Shown: piece by piece, positions 8,656 through 18,274 of the stretch | Layout of the letters: every line of letters starts with the position of its first letter | Numbering within the stretch: position 1 is the stretch's first letter | Source of the DNA: Paracoccaceae bacterium | Lineage (GTDB): Bacteria; Pseudomonadota; Alphaproteobacteria; Rhodobacterales; Rhodobacteraceae | Direction: 5' to 3' | Assembly: GCA_019454225.1 (NCBI GenBank) | Contig: CP075370.1 | Location: forward strand, 3,343,649 to 3,407,648 | Length of the DNA: 64,000 nt | Notes under the pieces: model-generated | The model's input: only the letters and a program-made list of their open reading frames with translations | What the model was told of the DNA's origin: nothing | Database searches by the model: none | Translations under genes and position numbers: made by a program

Positions 8656-9266
8656 CTTGATGCAGCGTCCCCAACGGCTTGCACACCCGCCGCGCGAAGC
8701 GCCATCGCCGCATAGATGGCCACCACCTCGCCCCGCGTCCGCCGCCCGCCCTCGCGGTACCACTGCGTCACCCCGGTCAGCATCGAGATCAGCGCCATCG
8801 CCGCCAGCTTGGTATCCGGCACCGCAAGGACACCCGCCGCCCGCCCGTCGCGCAGGATCGCCTCCAGCCGGTCCTCATAGGCCCGCCGCGCCGCCTCGAT
8901 CGGTGCAAAGTTCTCGGGCGTCAGGCTGCGCAACTCCATGTAGGCCACGAACACCGCCTCGGGCCGGTCCAGGTGAAACCCCACATGGAACCGCGCGAAC
9001 TGCTCCAGCCGCGCCACCGGGTCGGCCAGCGGCGGCAGTGCCGCCAGCGCGTCGGCCAGATCGGCCATGTGGCCCTGCATCAGATCGGCAAGAAGTGCTT
9101 GCTTGTCAGAGGTATAAAGATACAGCGCCCCGGCCTGCACACCGACCTCGGCGGCAATCTGGCGCATCGTGACGGCGGCATACCCGTGCCGCGCGATCAG
9201 CCGCAGCGCCGCCGCACGGACACGCGGGCCGGTGATGTCGGAATGCGATCCGGTCTTTCGGGCCAT
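8652..9266 (-). CDS. TetR/AcrR family transcriptional regulator
   Basis: A 204-residue regulator. The helix-turn-helix lies near residues 14-60 (ALRLIARHGYAAVTMRQIAA, then VGVQAGALYLYTSDKQALL). The C-terminal ligand domain is helical, with a conserved-looking segment ELRSLTPENF. It probably represses its own gene through the palindrome at 9281-9294, just upstream of its start, and perhaps the divergent lipoprotein gene. The ligand is unknown. No efflux or catabolic operon adjoins it, so the regulon is probably elsewhere or limited to this locus. Confidence 0.9.
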   Translation of the reverse strand: MARKTGSHSDITGPRVRAAALRLIARHGYAAVTMRQIAAEVGVQAGALYLYTSDKQALLADLMQGHMADLADALAALPPLADPVARLEQFARFHVGFHLDRPEAVFVAYMELRSLTPENFAPIEAARRAYEDRLEAILRDGRAAGVLAVPDTKLAAMALISMLTGVTQWYREGGRRTRGEVVAIYAAMALRAAGVQAVGDAASS

Positions 9267-9280
9267 CCGGCCAGCGTATC

Positions 9281-9294
9281 TGAACGCACGTTCA
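9281..9294. promoter_or_regulatory. Palindromic operator, probable TetR site
   Basis: TGAACGCACGTTCA is a 6-2-6 inverted repeat (TGAACG/CGTTCA), 14 nt from the TetR start codon and 54 nt from the divergent lipoprotein start. Spacing and symmetry fit an autorepressor operator. Binding is inferred. Confidence 0.6.
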
Positions 9295-9348
9295 ATTCAA
9301 CCCCGGCGCCGCTTGCCCGCAACCTGCCGCCCGGCCTACAGTGCCGCC

Positions 9349-9585
9349 ATGCGTGCCGCCCTCGCCCTGCCCCTCGTCCTTGCCGCCTGTGCCGCCTTCC
9401 CCGAGGTCGAGCGCGCGGAAGGCGCCTATTCCGATGCGCCCGCCCCGCAACTTCTGCCGACGGATCAGGTGCTTGCGATGGAATCCGGCGCCATCGCCAC
9501 CGACGACCGCCGCGCCGCCCTGATCGCCCGCGCCGACGCCCTGCGCGCCCGCGCCGCGACCATCCGCCGCCGCCCCGCCCCCTGA
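9349..9585 (+). CDS. Small putative lipoprotein
   Basis: A 78-residue product with a short signal peptide ending in LVLAACA; the lipobox cysteine is C14, so it is probably lipid-anchored. The mature part is Ala/Arg-rich with a predicted helical C-terminus (RRAALIARADALRARAATIR). No family recognised. It lies between the TetR operator and hom, 73 nt upstream of the latter. The reading frame extends further upstream but without lipoprotein logic, so ATG 9349 is chosen. Confidence 0.65.
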   Translation: MRAALALPLVLAACAAFPEVERAEGAYSDAPAPQLLPTDQVLAMESGAIATDDRRAALIARADALRARAATIRRRPAP

Positions 9586-9658
9586 TCACCGGCCTTCGTT
9601 GCACCGGCCCCGGCAAACCGCTATGCCCGTGCCGCGCGTCCAGCCCGAGAGGTTTCCC

Positions 9659-10945
9659 ATGCCCGCCCCCCTGCGTCTCGGCCTCGCCGGTCTCGGCACG
9701 GTGGGCATCGGCGTCGTCCGCATCGTGCAGGCCCATGCCGCGCTGATCGCCGCCCGGGCCGGGCGCCCGATCGAGATCGTGGCGGTAAGCGCCCGCGACC
9801 GCACGAAAAACCGCGATGCCGACCTCTCTGGCTACGCATGGGAGGATGACCCCGTCGCGCTGGCCCGCCGCCCCGACATCGACGTCTTCGTCGAGGTGAT
9901 GGGCGGCCACGAGGGCCCGGCGAAGACCGCGACCGAGGCCGCCATCGCCGCCGGGCGCGACGTGGTGACGGCGAACAAGGCGCTGCTGGCCCATCACGGC
10001 CATGCCCTTGCGCTGGCGGCCGAATCCGCCGGGCGCGAGATCCGGTTCGAAGCCGCGGTGGCCGGCGGCATCCCGGTGATCAAGGCCCTGACCGAGGGGC
10101 TCGCGGGCAACGCCATGCGCCGCGTCATGGGCGTGATGAACGGCACCTGCAACTACATCCTGACCCGCATGCAGTCCGCCGGACTGCCCTATGACACGGT
10201 GTTCGAGGAGGCCCGCCAGCTCGGCTACCTCGAGGCCGACCCCAACCTCGACGTGGGCGGCATCGACGCCGGCCACAAGCTGTCGCTGCTGGCCGCCATT
10301 GCCTTCGGCACGCAGGTCAGCTTTGACGCGGTGGAACTGGAAGGCATCGGCGCGATCTCGATCGACGACATCCGCCGCGCCGCCGACATGGGCTATCGCA
10401 TCAAGCTGCTGGGCGTGGCGCAGCTGACCGGGCGGGGCCTGGAACAGCGCATGACACCCTGCCTCGTCCCCGCCGACAGCCCGCTGGGGCAGTTGCAGGG
10501 CGGCACCAACATGGTGGTGCTGGAAGGCGACAGCGTCGGCCAGATCGTGCTGCGCGGGCCGGGTGCGGGGTCAGGCCCCACCGCAAGTGCGGTGATGTCG
10601 GACGTGATCGACCTCGCCCGCGGGCTGCGCCTGCCCACCTTCGGACAACCCGCTGAAACGCTTGCCAAACCCGTGGCTGCCGTTGTCGCCACCCCTGCCG
10701 CCTGGTATCTGCGCATGACGCTGGTCGACAAGCCCGGCGCACTTGCCAAGATCGCCACCGCGCTGGGCGAGGCGGGAATCTCGATCGACCGGATGCGGCA
10801 GTATGGCCACGAGGGCCCGAACGCCCCCGTACTTATCGTCACCCACAAGGCCACGCGCGACGACGTCGCCCATGCCATGGGCCTGTTTGCCGCCACAGGG
10901 GTGCTTGTCGGCGCCCCGGTCGCCCTGCGAATCGAAGAGGTCTGA
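9659..10945 (+). CDS. hom: Homoserine dehydrogenase
   Basis: This 428-residue enzyme reduces aspartate semialdehyde to homoserine in the threonine, methionine and isoleucine pathway. The N-terminal Rossmann motif GLAGLGTVGIGVVR begins at residue 6. The catalytic domain has EAAVAGGIPVIKAL and GVMNGTCNYIL, and the C-terminus carries an ACT domain (LVDKPGALAKIATALGEAGI), consistent with feedback control by threonine. Start 9659 follows GAGAGG; an upstream ATG in frame (9623) lacks a site. Its stop abuts the stop of the opposite-strand GSCFA gene in the palindrome TGATCA. Confidence 0.95.
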   Translation: MPAPLRLGLAGLGTVGIGVVRIVQAHAALIAARAGRPIEIVAVSARDRTKNRDADLSGYAWEDDPVALARRPDIDVFVEVMGGHEGPAKTATEAAIAAGRDVVTANKALLAHHGHALALAAESAGREIRFEAAVAGGIPVIKALTEGLAGNAMRRVMGVMNGTCNYILTRMQSAGLPYDTVFEEARQLGYLEADPNLDVGGIDAGHKLSLLAAIAFGTQVSFDAVELEGIGAISIDDIRRAADMGYRIKLLGVAQLTGRGLEQRMTPCLVPADSPLGQLQGGTNMVVLEGDSVGQIVLRGPGAGSGPTASAVMSDVIDLARGLRLPTFGQPAETLAKPVAAVVATPAAWYLRMTLVDKPGALAKIATALGEAGISIDRMRQYGHEGPNAPVLIVTHKATRDDVAHAMGLFAATGVLVGAPVALRIEEV

Positions 10946-12028
10946 TCAGGTGTTCGAGATCGCCTCTTCGTCACACAAGACGTCGATCGGCCGTTCCATT
11001 TCGGCGCGGTGATCTTCCGCGACCGTGGATGCGGGGGTTGGCGTCGGGACTGCCGTCTGCGGGCCATCCTCCGAGAAATGCCGGAAGAAAGTCCGCATGA
11101 CATGCGCCACGCCTTCGGCCAGAACCGACCGGCAATCCGGCCCGAAATACCGGCCCCGCGCCTGTGGGCTCGTGATGATCTCGTAGGACGGGAAATAGGC
11201 GCACATCGGCAAGGCGCCCGCCGCGGCATCGGCAACGACACGCAGCACCGCCTTGGAAAAGGTCGTCGCCACGGCCACATGCCGGTTCTCGTAGGTGGCA
11301 TTCAGCGGCACCGGCGAAACCGTGAGCAGCAGGCGAACGTCCGGATTGCGCGCGCGCACGAAATTCAGTGCCGCCATCAGGTCCGCCAGCGAGTCCGCAA
11401 CGCCGAAGTTCCTGAACCGGACGCAGGCCGGATCGTAAACCCCGCCCGCCACCCCGGGGGCAAGGGGATAGATCGCCCCGTCCCGGACATCCTCCCAGCA
11501 CTCGGTGAGCCCGAGCGTGAAAACCATGACATCGCATTCCTCAACTGCGCGCCGGATCGCCGCAAAGTGCTGAACCCTGTCGGCCGCCAGTTCTTCTGCC
11601 GACACGAAGCCGTCGGGCTGGATCTGCGGGCGAAACGGATCGACAACGCGGGTCTGGCTGCCCGGCCTGGGCCAGAAGGCTTCGACCGGCTGAAACTCGC
11701 CATAGGCGCGCAGCAACAGCTGGTGAAACTGCCGCGTCGTATACACATTTCCGTAGCGGGCAGAAAACGCGCCGTAGTTGAATGCGGTCGCGATGCTCTC
11801 GGGGAACATCGGATGCGCCTTCTCGGTCACGAAGTGGTTGAATCCAGACTTGACAAGCCCGTGCGCCAGATGCTGCGCAAAGCAGCTTCCGGCGGTGACA
11901 ACCTTGTCGCTCCGTGAAATCCTGAAAGGAACTTCCGAAACCGGATCGAATGCAGGGTAATCGGCAATGCCCGGGTCGTTCTTCCAGAACTGCCGGTCGG
12001 GCAATCCCGCATAAGGGTTCTTACGCAT
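10946..12028 (-). CDS. GSCFA domain protein
   Basis: The 360-residue protein carries the motif that names the family, TAGSCFAQHL (residues 45-54, S48), and further conserved blocks VFTLGLTECW and LLTVSPVPL. GSCFA proteins are related to SGNH hydrolases and are often near surface polysaccharide genes, so an acyl- or glycan-modifying role is plausible but unproven. Its start overlaps the end of the upstream SGNH-like gene by 8 nt, so the two are translationally coupled. Base composition is visibly less GC-rich than hom or glpX on either side, suggesting acquisition by transfer. Confidence 0.85.
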   Translation of the reverse strand: MRKNPYAGLPDRQFWKNDPGIADYPAFDPVSEVPFRISRSDKVVTAGSCFAQHLAHGLVKSGFNHFVTEKAHPMFPESIATAFNYGAFSARYGNVYTTRQFHQLLLRAYGEFQPVEAFWPRPGSQTRVVDPFRPQIQPDGFVSAEELAADRVQHFAAIRRAVEECDVMVFTLGLTECWEDVRDGAIYPLAPGVAGGVYDPACVRFRNFGVADSLADLMAALNFVRARNPDVRLLLTVSPVPLNATYENRHVAVATTFSKAVLRVVADAAAGALPMCAYFPSYEIITSPQARGRYFGPDCRSVLAEGVAHVMRTFFRHFSEDGPQTAVPTPTPASTVAEDHRAEMERPIDVLCDEEAISNT

Positions 12029-12731
12029 TGGCGGATTCTCCGAGAGCCTTGCTGCTCAATTCCTCGATCTGATCCAGGACCAACGAGCCATATGCGGCGT
12101 TGCCATGGGTCGGATCGTTGTTCCAGTATCTCGAGGCAAGCATTCCATTCTCGTCATGCGCGACCGATGGCGACGGCAGGAATTCGGCGCCAAGCTCCTT
12201 TGCATGATTGCGAAAGAGATCGCTCTGCAACTGGTACGCTGCAATCCTGAGCGCGGTCGGTGACAGCCCCAGGTCAATCTTGTCGGCGAATATTCCGGGG
12301 TGCCGACGGATATGCGCCTCATCTCCGGCAGGCGGGGGCGGATCCAGCACGATGCGCAGTCTTGCCGGAAACATCTCGCAGATCACCTTGGCCAGGCGCA
12401 ACGTCCTCTGATGGCGCAGCTCCATATGCGACCGCATCATGTCGCGCGGAATGAAATGCCCGTTGGCGATTGACGGAACCATGAAGAACGGCTCCGGATC
12501 GTTGAGCAGGGCGATGACATTGTGAAAATTGCCCTCAAGCGCCAGGCACAGCACATCGGGAAGGCCGAACTTCTCGGCCATTGCCTTTCGTGCTTCGGGA
12601 TCGCGGACGATGTCCGCCTTCTCGTGCCGCAGATTCACGATCGTGAAGCCTTTTCGCTGTGTCGCTGACGTTGCGCGCAGCAGCGAGCCGACATGGCTCA
12701 TTCCAATCACAAGGTATTTGGGCGACATCAT
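12021..12731 (-). CDS. SGNH-hydrolase-like protein, partner of GSCFA gene
   Basis: A 236-residue cytoplasmic-looking protein. The N-terminus KYLVIGMSHVGSL places a serine (S12) where SGNH hydrolases have their nucleophile, and the C-terminal NDPTHGNAAYG (D206, H209) matches the DxxH block. An esterase or acyltransferase fold is therefore likely, but the substrate is unknown. Start 12731 is preceded by GAGGTGG; a longer in-frame start at 12839 would run into the glpX leader and is less likely. It is divergent from glpX (125 nt) and cotranscribed with the GSCFA gene. Lower GC than neighbours. Confidence 0.7.
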   Translation of the reverse strand: MMSPKYLVIGMSHVGSLLRATSATQRKGFTIVNLRHEKADIVRDPEARKAMAEKFGLPDVLCLALEGNFHNVIALLNDPEPFFMVPSIANGHFIPRDMMRSHMELRHQRTLRLAKVICEMFPARLRIVLDPPPPAGDEAHIRRHPGIFADKIDLGLSPTALRIAAYQLQSDLFRNHAKELGAEFLPSPSVAHDENGMLASRYWNNDPTHGNAAYGSLVLDQIEELSSKALGESANA

Positions 12732-12856
12732 CAACACCACCTCGTTTTTCTGCGGCGCAGCATCGCACGGTTCGGGCAACCGGACAAGCAGCTTGTCGGC
12801 TCCTCGCCTCTGACTATAAGGGAAATCCGACCGGAGCAATTGCCGAAGGAATCGCC

Positions 12857-13822
12857 ATGTCTGACGCCCAGACCTTCCAGGATCGCCTGCTTTCCCTTGG
12901 CCTTGCCCGCGTCTCCGAGGCGGCGGCGCTGGCCTCGGCCAGCCTGATCGGGCGGGGCGACGAAAAGGCCGCCGACCAGGCCGCCGTCAACGCGATGCGC
13001 GACCAGCTCAACCTTCTGGACATCGACGGCACCGTGGTGATCGGCGAGGGCGAGCGTGACGAGGCGCCGATGCTCTACATCGGCGAGAAGGTCGGCACCG
13101 GCAACGGCCCGGCGGTGGACATCGCGCTCGACCCGCTGGAAGGCACCACGCTGACCGCCAAGGACATGCCGAATGCCCTGACCGTGATCGCCATGGCGCC
13201 CAAGGGCACGCTGCTGCACGCCCCCGACGTCTACATGGACAAGCTGGCCATCGGCCCCGGGTATCGCCCCGGCACCGTGACCATGGCGATGTCACCCTCG
13301 GAACGGGTTTCGGCGCTGGCCGCCGCCAAGGGCGTGTCGACCGAGAACATCATGGTCTGCATTCTCGAACGCCCTCGGCACGAGGATCTGATCCGCGAGG
13401 TCCGCTCGACCGGCGCCTCGATCCGGCTGATCACCGATGGCGACGTGGCCGGCGCCATGCATTGCGCGGAACCCGAAGTCACCGGCATCGACATCTACAT
13501 GGGTTCGGGCGGGGCACCCGAGGGCGTGCTGGCCGCCGCCGCGCTGAAATGCATGGGCGGGCAGTTCTTCGGCAAGCTGCTGTTCCGCAACGATGACGAA
13601 CGCGGGCGCGCGCGGAAGGCCGGGATCACCAATTTCGACCGCGTCTATACGCGCGACGATCTGGTGCGCGGCGACGTGATCTTTGCCGCGACCGGGGTGA
13701 CCTCGGGCTCGCTTCTGCCCGGGATCAAGCGCGAGCCCGGCTGGGTCACGACCGAGACGATCCTGATGCGGTCGCGCACCGGGTCGGTGCGCCGGATGAC
13801 CTATCGCAGCCCGCTGCGCTGA
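12857..13822 (+). CDS. glpX: Fructose-1,6-bisphosphatase class II
   Basis: A 321-residue GlpX-type phosphatase for gluconeogenesis (and the Calvin cycle where present). Visible signatures are [22 protein letters not shown] (lithium-sensitive phosphatase metal motif) and [11 protein letters not shown]. The start is fixed by GAAGGAA upstream. The stop overlaps the next start (TGATG), coupling it to purC. In this lineage hom and glpX are often neighbours; here they are separated by the two opposite-strand genes. Confidence 0.94.
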   Translation: MSDAQTFQDRLLSLGLARVSEAAALASASLIGRGDEKAADQAAVNAMRDQLNLLDIDGTVVIGEGERDEAPMLYIGEKVGTGNGPAVDIALDPLEGTTLTAKDMPNALTVIAMAPKGTLLHAPDVYMDKLAIGPGYRPGTVTMAMSPSERVSALAAAKGVSTENIMVCILERPRHEDLIREVRSTGASIRLITDGDVAGAMHCAEPEVTGIDIYMGSGGAPEGVLAAAALKCMGGQFFGKLLFRNDDERGRARKAGITNFDRVYTRDDLVRGDVIFAATGVTSGSLLPGIKREPGWVTTETILMRSRTGSVRRMTYRSPLR

Positions 13823-14799
13823 TGATCGACCTCGCGCGCACCCTGCCGCAGGCGCATCTGCCCCTGCCCTCGCCCTATTACGGCAAGGTGCGCGACTGCT
13901 ATGACCTGCCCGCCACCCCCCGCCGCCCCGCCGCGCGGCTGCTGGTGGCGACCGACCGGCTTTCGGCCTTTGACCGGATCCTCGCGGTGATCCCGCACAA
14001 GGGCCAGGTGCTGACGCAATGCGCCCGCTTCTGGTTCGACGCGACGGCCGACATCTGCCCCAGTCACGTGCTGGCCTGGCCCGATCCGAATGTGACGCTG
14101 GGCCGCCGGCTGACCATCCTGCCGGTCGAGATCGTGGTGCGCGGCTATCTGGCGGGCACCACCTCGACCTCGATCCTGACGATGTATCAGGCGGGGCAGC
14201 GCCGCATGTATGGCCACACGCTGCCCGAGGGACTGCGCCCGAACCAGGCCCTGCCCGCCGCGATCCTGACCCCCACGTCCAAGGAATTCGACGGGGGCCA
14301 CGACCTGCCCCTGACGGCCGACGACATCCTCGCGCGCGGGCTGCTGACCCCTGGCCAGTGGGATCAGGTCTCGGCCCATGCCATGGCGCTGTTCGCCCGC
14401 GGGCAGGCGATGGCCGCGGCGCGCGGCCTGATCCTTGTGGACACGAAATACGAATTCGGCCTGACGCCCGACGGCGACATCCTTCTGGCCGACGAGATCC
14501 ACACCCCCGACAGCAGCCGCTACTGGCTGGCCGAGGGCTATGAGGCGGCGCTGGCCGCGGGCACCCGCCCCCCCAGTTTCGACAAGGACGTGATCCGCGC
14601 CTGGGTCGCATCCCGCTGCGACCCCTACCGCGACCCGATCCCCGCGATCCCCGACGAGATGATCCGCAAGACGGCCGAAACCTATGTCGCGGCGGTCGAG
14701 GCGATCACCGGCCAGCCCTTCGTGCCCGACACGGCAGGTGCCACGGTGCTTGACCGCGTGGCCGCCAACCTCGCACCCTTCATCGCGGGCGAAGCGTGA
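13822..14799 (+). CDS. purC: Phosphoribosylaminoimidazole-succinocarboxamide synthase, long form
   Basis: A 325-residue SAICAR synthase of purine biosynthesis: CAIR plus aspartate and ATP give SAICAR. Motifs include [11 protein letters not shown] near the N-terminus (ATP loop), [23 protein letters not shown] and [10 protein letters not shown] with [14 protein letters not shown]. The length matches the approximately 300-residue yeast-type enzyme rather than the approximately 240-residue form usual in bacteria, so the genome may also encode a short purC. It starts within the glpX stop codon. Confidence 0.9.
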   Translation: MIDLARTLPQAHLPLPSPYYGKVRDCYDLPATPRRPAARLLVATDRLSAFDRILAVIPHKGQVLTQCARFWFDATADICPSHVLAWPDPNVTLGRRLTILPVEIVVRGYLAGTTSTSILTMYQAGQRRMYGHTLPEGLRPNQALPAAILTPTSKEFDGGHDLPLTADDILARGLLTPGQWDQVSAHAMALFARGQAMAAARGLILVDTKYEFGLTPDGDILLADEIHTPDSSRYWLAEGYEAALAAGTRPPSFDKDVIRAWVASRCDPYRDPIPAIPDEMIRKTAETYVAAVEAITGQPFVPDTAGATVLDRVAANLAPFIAGEA

Positions 14800-14850
14800 C
14801 AGAACCGCGGTGTTCGCGCTAACAGTCGCCGAAACGGGGGAGGAACGGCC

Positions 14851-15780
14851 ATGATTCTCTGCTGCGGCGAGGCGCTGATCGACATGCTGCCCCGCACCAC
14901 CACGGCGGGCGAGGCCGCCTTTGCCCCCTATGCGGGTGGCGCCGTGTTCAACACCGCCATCGCGCTGGGCCGCCTCGGCGTGCCGGCCGGGTTCTTCTCG
15001 GGCCTCTCCACCGACCTGATGGGCGAGATCCTGGTCGAGACGCTGGCCGCGAGCCAGGTCGATACGGCGCTGGCCGCCCGCTCGGCCCGGCCCACCACCC
15101 TGGCCTTCGTCAAGCTGGTGAACGGCCAGGCCACCTATGCCTTCTATGACGAGAATACCGCCGGGCGCCTGCTGGCCGTGGCCGACCTGCCCGCCCTGCC
15201 CGACGACGTGACAACGCTGTTCTTCGGCGGCATCAGCCTGGTGAACGATCCGGCGGCGGGCACCTATGCCGCCTTCCAGGCCCGCGCCGCGGCGGCCGGG
15301 CGCGTCACGATGATCGACCCCAACATCCGCCCCGGCTTCATCACCGATCCCGCCGCCTATCGCGCCCGGATCGCCACGATGATCGCCACCGCCGACATCG
15401 TGAAGCTGAGCGACGAGGATCTGCACTGGCTGGAAGGCCCGGGCGACATCGCGGCACTGGCGCGGGGCATCCTGGGGCGCGGGCCAAGCGTGGTGTTCGT
15501 GACCGAAGGCGCGGCAGGCGCACGCGCCATCACCGCCACGCAGAACCGCTTCGTCGCGGCGACCAGGGTCACCGTGGCCGATACGGTGGGTGCGGGCGAC
15601 ACGTTCAACGCCGGCGCGCTGGCCGCCCTGCACCGCGCGGGCGCGCTGACCCGCGCGGCGCTGGCGGCGCTGCCCGATGCCACGCTCGATGCCGCCCTGT
15701 CGCTCGGCACCCGCGCCGCCGCCGTCACGGTCAGCCGCCCCGGCGCCAACCCGCCCTGGGCGCGGGAGCTTGGCGAATGA
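14851..15780 (+). CDS. PfkB family carbohydrate kinase
   Basis: A 309-residue sugar kinase of the ribokinase/PfkB family. The N-terminal motif [18 protein letters not shown] and the C-terminal signature [12 protein letters not shown], with the catalytic aspartate, are clear. Fructokinase is the likeliest activity, but 2-keto-3-deoxygluconate kinase cannot be excluded. It starts 51 nt after purC with GGGGGAGGAACGGCC before ATG 14851 and is followed within 16 nt by dtd, suggesting a single transcript from glpX onward. Confidence 0.85.
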   Translation: MILCCGEALIDMLPRTTTAGEAAFAPYAGGAVFNTAIALGRLGVPAGFFSGLSTDLMGEILVETLAASQVDTALAARSARPTTLAFVKLVNGQATYAFYDENTAGRLLAVADLPALPDDVTTLFFGGISLVNDPAAGTYAAFQARAAAAGRVTMIDPNIRPGFITDPAAYRARIATMIATADIVKLSDEDLHWLEGPGDIAALARGILGRGPSVVFVTEGAAGARAITATQNRFVAATRVTVADTVGAGDTFNAGALAALHRAGALTRAALAALPDATLDAALSLGTRAAAVTVSRPGANPPWARELGE

Positions 15781-15796
15781 TCCACGGCCCCCGGGC

Positions 15797-16240
15797 ATGA
15801 GGGCGGTTGTCCAGCGGGTCGCCCGCGCCTCGGTCACGGTCGAGGGGCGCGTCACCGGCAGCATCGGCCCCGGCCTTCTGATCCTGCTCTGCGCGATGCA
15901 GGGCGATACCGAGGCGCAGGCGCTGCGTCTGGCCGACAAGATCGCAAAGCTGCGCATCTTCCGCGACGACGCGGGCAAGATGAACCGCAGCCTGCGCGAT
16001 ACCGGCGGCGCGGCCCTTGTGGTCAGCCAGTTCACCCTGGCCGCCGACCTGCGCGGCAACCGCCCCGGCTTTTCCACCGCCGCAGCCCCCGATACCGGCC
16101 GCGCGCTGTGGCTGCGCTTCATCGCGGCGCTGGCCGACCAGGGCATTCCCACGGCGCAGGGCGAATTCGGCGCCGACATGGCGGTTGACCTGCTGAACGA
16201 CGGACCGGTCACGATCTGGATGGATACCGATACGCTCTGA
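15797..16240 (+). CDS. dtd: D-aminoacyl-tRNA deacylase
   Basis: A 147-residue proofreading enzyme that removes D-amino acids (and glycine) mischarged on tRNA. It begins MRAVVQRV, as the family does, and has the two active-site motifs SQFTLAAD and NDGPVTIW. The start lies 16 nt after the kinase stop. Length and motifs fit the DTD1 family well. Confidence 0.94.
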   Translation: MRAVVQRVARASVTVEGRVTGSIGPGLLILLCAMQGDTEAQALRLADKIAKLRIFRDDAGKMNRSLRDTGGAALVVSQFTLAADLRGNRPGFSTAAAPDTGRALWLRFIAALADQGIPTAQGEFGADMAVDLLNDGPVTIWMDTDTL

Positions 16241-16325
16241 CGCGGCGCCGGGGTGCGGCCTTGGGGCGCTTGCGCTGCGCGCACCCGCACCCTAGACCCT
16301 TGCCACCCGAAGGGAGGGGTGAGGG

Positions 16326-18116
16326 ATGGCTGACACTGCCGCGCATGCGGACGACCGTGCAAAGTCGCGCCGAATCGGCGCACTGCGCGGTCTCGTGCCG
16401 TTCATGGCACCCTATCGCGGCGGCTTCGCACTGGCCTTCGCCGCGCTTGTCCTCACCGCCTGCGTCTCGCTGGCCCTGCCGCTCGCGGTCCGCCGCGTCG
16501 TCGACGGCTTCGCCGAGGACAACGCCGCTCTGCTCGATCAGTATTTCGCCGCCGCCCTCGGCATCGCCGCGCTGCTCGCACTGGGCACCGGGCTGCGCTA
16601 CTACCTCGTCACCCGGCTTGGCGAGCGTGTGGTGGCCGATATCCGCCGCGCGCTGTTCGACCGTGTCCTGGGCATGTCGCCCGCCTTCTTCGAACGCATC
16701 CTGACCGGCGAGGTGCTCAGCCGCATCACCACCGACACCACGCTGATCCTGTCGGTCATCGGCTCGTCGGTCTCGGTCGCGCTGCGGAACCTGCTGCTGC
16801 TGTTCGGCGGCCTCGTCGCGCTGATGCTGACCTCGCCCAAGCTGACCGGCCTTGTCCTGCTGATCGTCCCGGCGGTCATCGTGCCCATCGTCACGCTGGG
16901 CCGCCGCCTGCGCGTGCTCAGCCGCGAGAACCAGGACTGGATCGCGCAATCCTCCGGCAACGCCTCCGAGGCGCTGCTGTCGGTCCAGACCGTGCAGGCC
17001 TTCACCCACGAAGGCGAAAGCCGCGCCGAATTCGGCCGGATGACGGAACGCAGCTTCGACACCGCGCTGGCACGGGTCAAGACGCGCGCCGCGATGACCG
17101 TGATCGTCATCTTCCTGGTGTTCTGCGGCATCGTGGGCGTCCTGTGGGTCGGCGCGCGCGACGTGCGCGCGGGCAGCATGACCCCGGGCGAGCTGATCCA
17201 GTTCCTGATCTATGCCGTCATGGTTGCGGGCTCGGTCGGCGCCCTGTCGGAAATCTGGGGCGAGTTGCAGCGCGCGGCCGGGGCCACCGAACGGCTCGTC
17301 GAACTGCTGACCACCGACGACCCGGTGCAGGATCCGCGCGCGCCCGCCGCGCTGCCCCGCCCGGTGTCCGGCGCGATCGGCTTTCACGGCGTGCGCTTCC
17401 GCTATCCCGCCCGACCCGAGGTCTCGGCCCTCGACGGCATCGACCTTTCGGTGCGCCCGGGCGAGACGCTGGCACTGGTCGGCCCCTCGGGGGCGGGCAA
17501 GACGACGGTGCTGCAACTCCTGCTGCGCTTCTACGATCCGCAGGGCGGGCGCATCACCATCGACGGCACCGACATCGCCACGCTCGCCCGCCACGATTTC
17601 CGCCGCGCCATCGCGCTTGTCCCGCAGGACCCGGTGATCTTCGCCGCCTCCGCCCGCGACAACATCCGCTTCGGCCGCCCCGGCGCGACCGATGCCGAAA
17701 TCGAGGATGCCGCCCGCGCCGCCGCCGCGCATGATTTTCTCGCCGCGCTGCCGCAGGGCTATGACACCTTCGTCGGCGAACGCGGCGTGATGCTGTCGGG
17801 CGGCCAGAAACAGCGCATCGCCATCGCCCGCGCCATCCTGCGCGACGCCCCCATCCTGCTGCTGGACGAGGCGACCTCGGCACTTGATGCCGAATCCGAA
17901 CGCGCGGTCCAGGCGGCGGTGGAACGGCTGTCGGCCGGGCGCACCACGCTGGTTGTCGCGCACCGGCTGGCCACGGTGAAAAAGGCCGACCGCATCGTGG
18001 TGTTCGACCAGGGCCGCATCGTCGCGCAGGGCACGCATGACCAGCTTGTCGCCCAGGGCGGGCTCTACGCCCGCCTCGCCCGGCTGCAGTTCACCGACGG
18101 CATGGCCGCCGAATAG
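16326..18116 (+). CDS. ABC exporter, MsbA-like fused permease and ATPase
   Basis: A 596-residue half-transporter that would act as a homodimer. The N-terminal membrane domain has about six helices (roughly residues 30-300), and the C-terminal ATPase has Walker A GPSGAGKTT, the signature [14 protein letters not shown], Walker B ILLLDEATSALD and the switch histidine in VVAHRL. Lipid-linked molecules or drugs are typical substrates for this class; the actual cargo is unknown. GGGAGGGGTGAGGG precedes ATG 16326. Confidence 0.88.
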   Translation: MADTAAHADDRAKSRRIGALRGLVPFMAPYRGGFALAFAALVLTACVSLALPLAVRRVVDGFAEDNAALLDQYFAAALGIAALLALGTGLRYYLVTRLGERVVADIRRALFDRVLGMSPAFFERILTGEVLSRITTDTTLILSVIGSSVSVALRNLLLLFGGLVALMLTSPKLTGLVLLIVPAVIVPIVTLGRRLRVLSRENQDWIAQSSGNASEALLSVQTVQAFTHEGESRAEFGRMTERSFDTALARVKTRAAMTVIVIFLVFCGIVGVLWVGARDVRAGSMTPGELIQFLIYAVMVAGSVGALSEIWGELQRAAGATERLVELLTTDDPVQDPRAPAALPRPVSGAIGFHGVRFRYPARPEVSALDGIDLSVRPGETLALVGPSGAGKTTVLQLLLRFYDPQGGRITIDGTDIATLARHDFRRAIALVPQDPVIFAASARDNIRFGRPGATDAEIEDAARAAAAHDFLAALPQGYDTFVGERGVMLSGGQKQRIAIARAILRDAPILLLDEATSALDAESERAVQAAVERLSAGRTTLVVAHRLATVKKADRIVVFDQGRIVAQGTHDQLVAQGGLYARLARLQFTDGMAAE

Positions 18117-18274
18117 CGCACGGCCCGGCCGCCGGTCGCCCCGGCTGGCCGCGATCCCCGCCTGACGTTGCGTTTCCGCCCCCGGTTTCGGTTGCGACAC
18201 GGCCGGTTTCCCCGCATCTTTCGGGCTCAGGGAACCCCCGATCAACAGGGGGTCAGGAAGGGGAGGAGATACCG

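Noticed and set aside
18117-18274. Small gene between the ABC exporter and the acyl-CoA synthetase
   Set aside because: Open frames here lack a ribosome site, codon bias or a recognisable motif.
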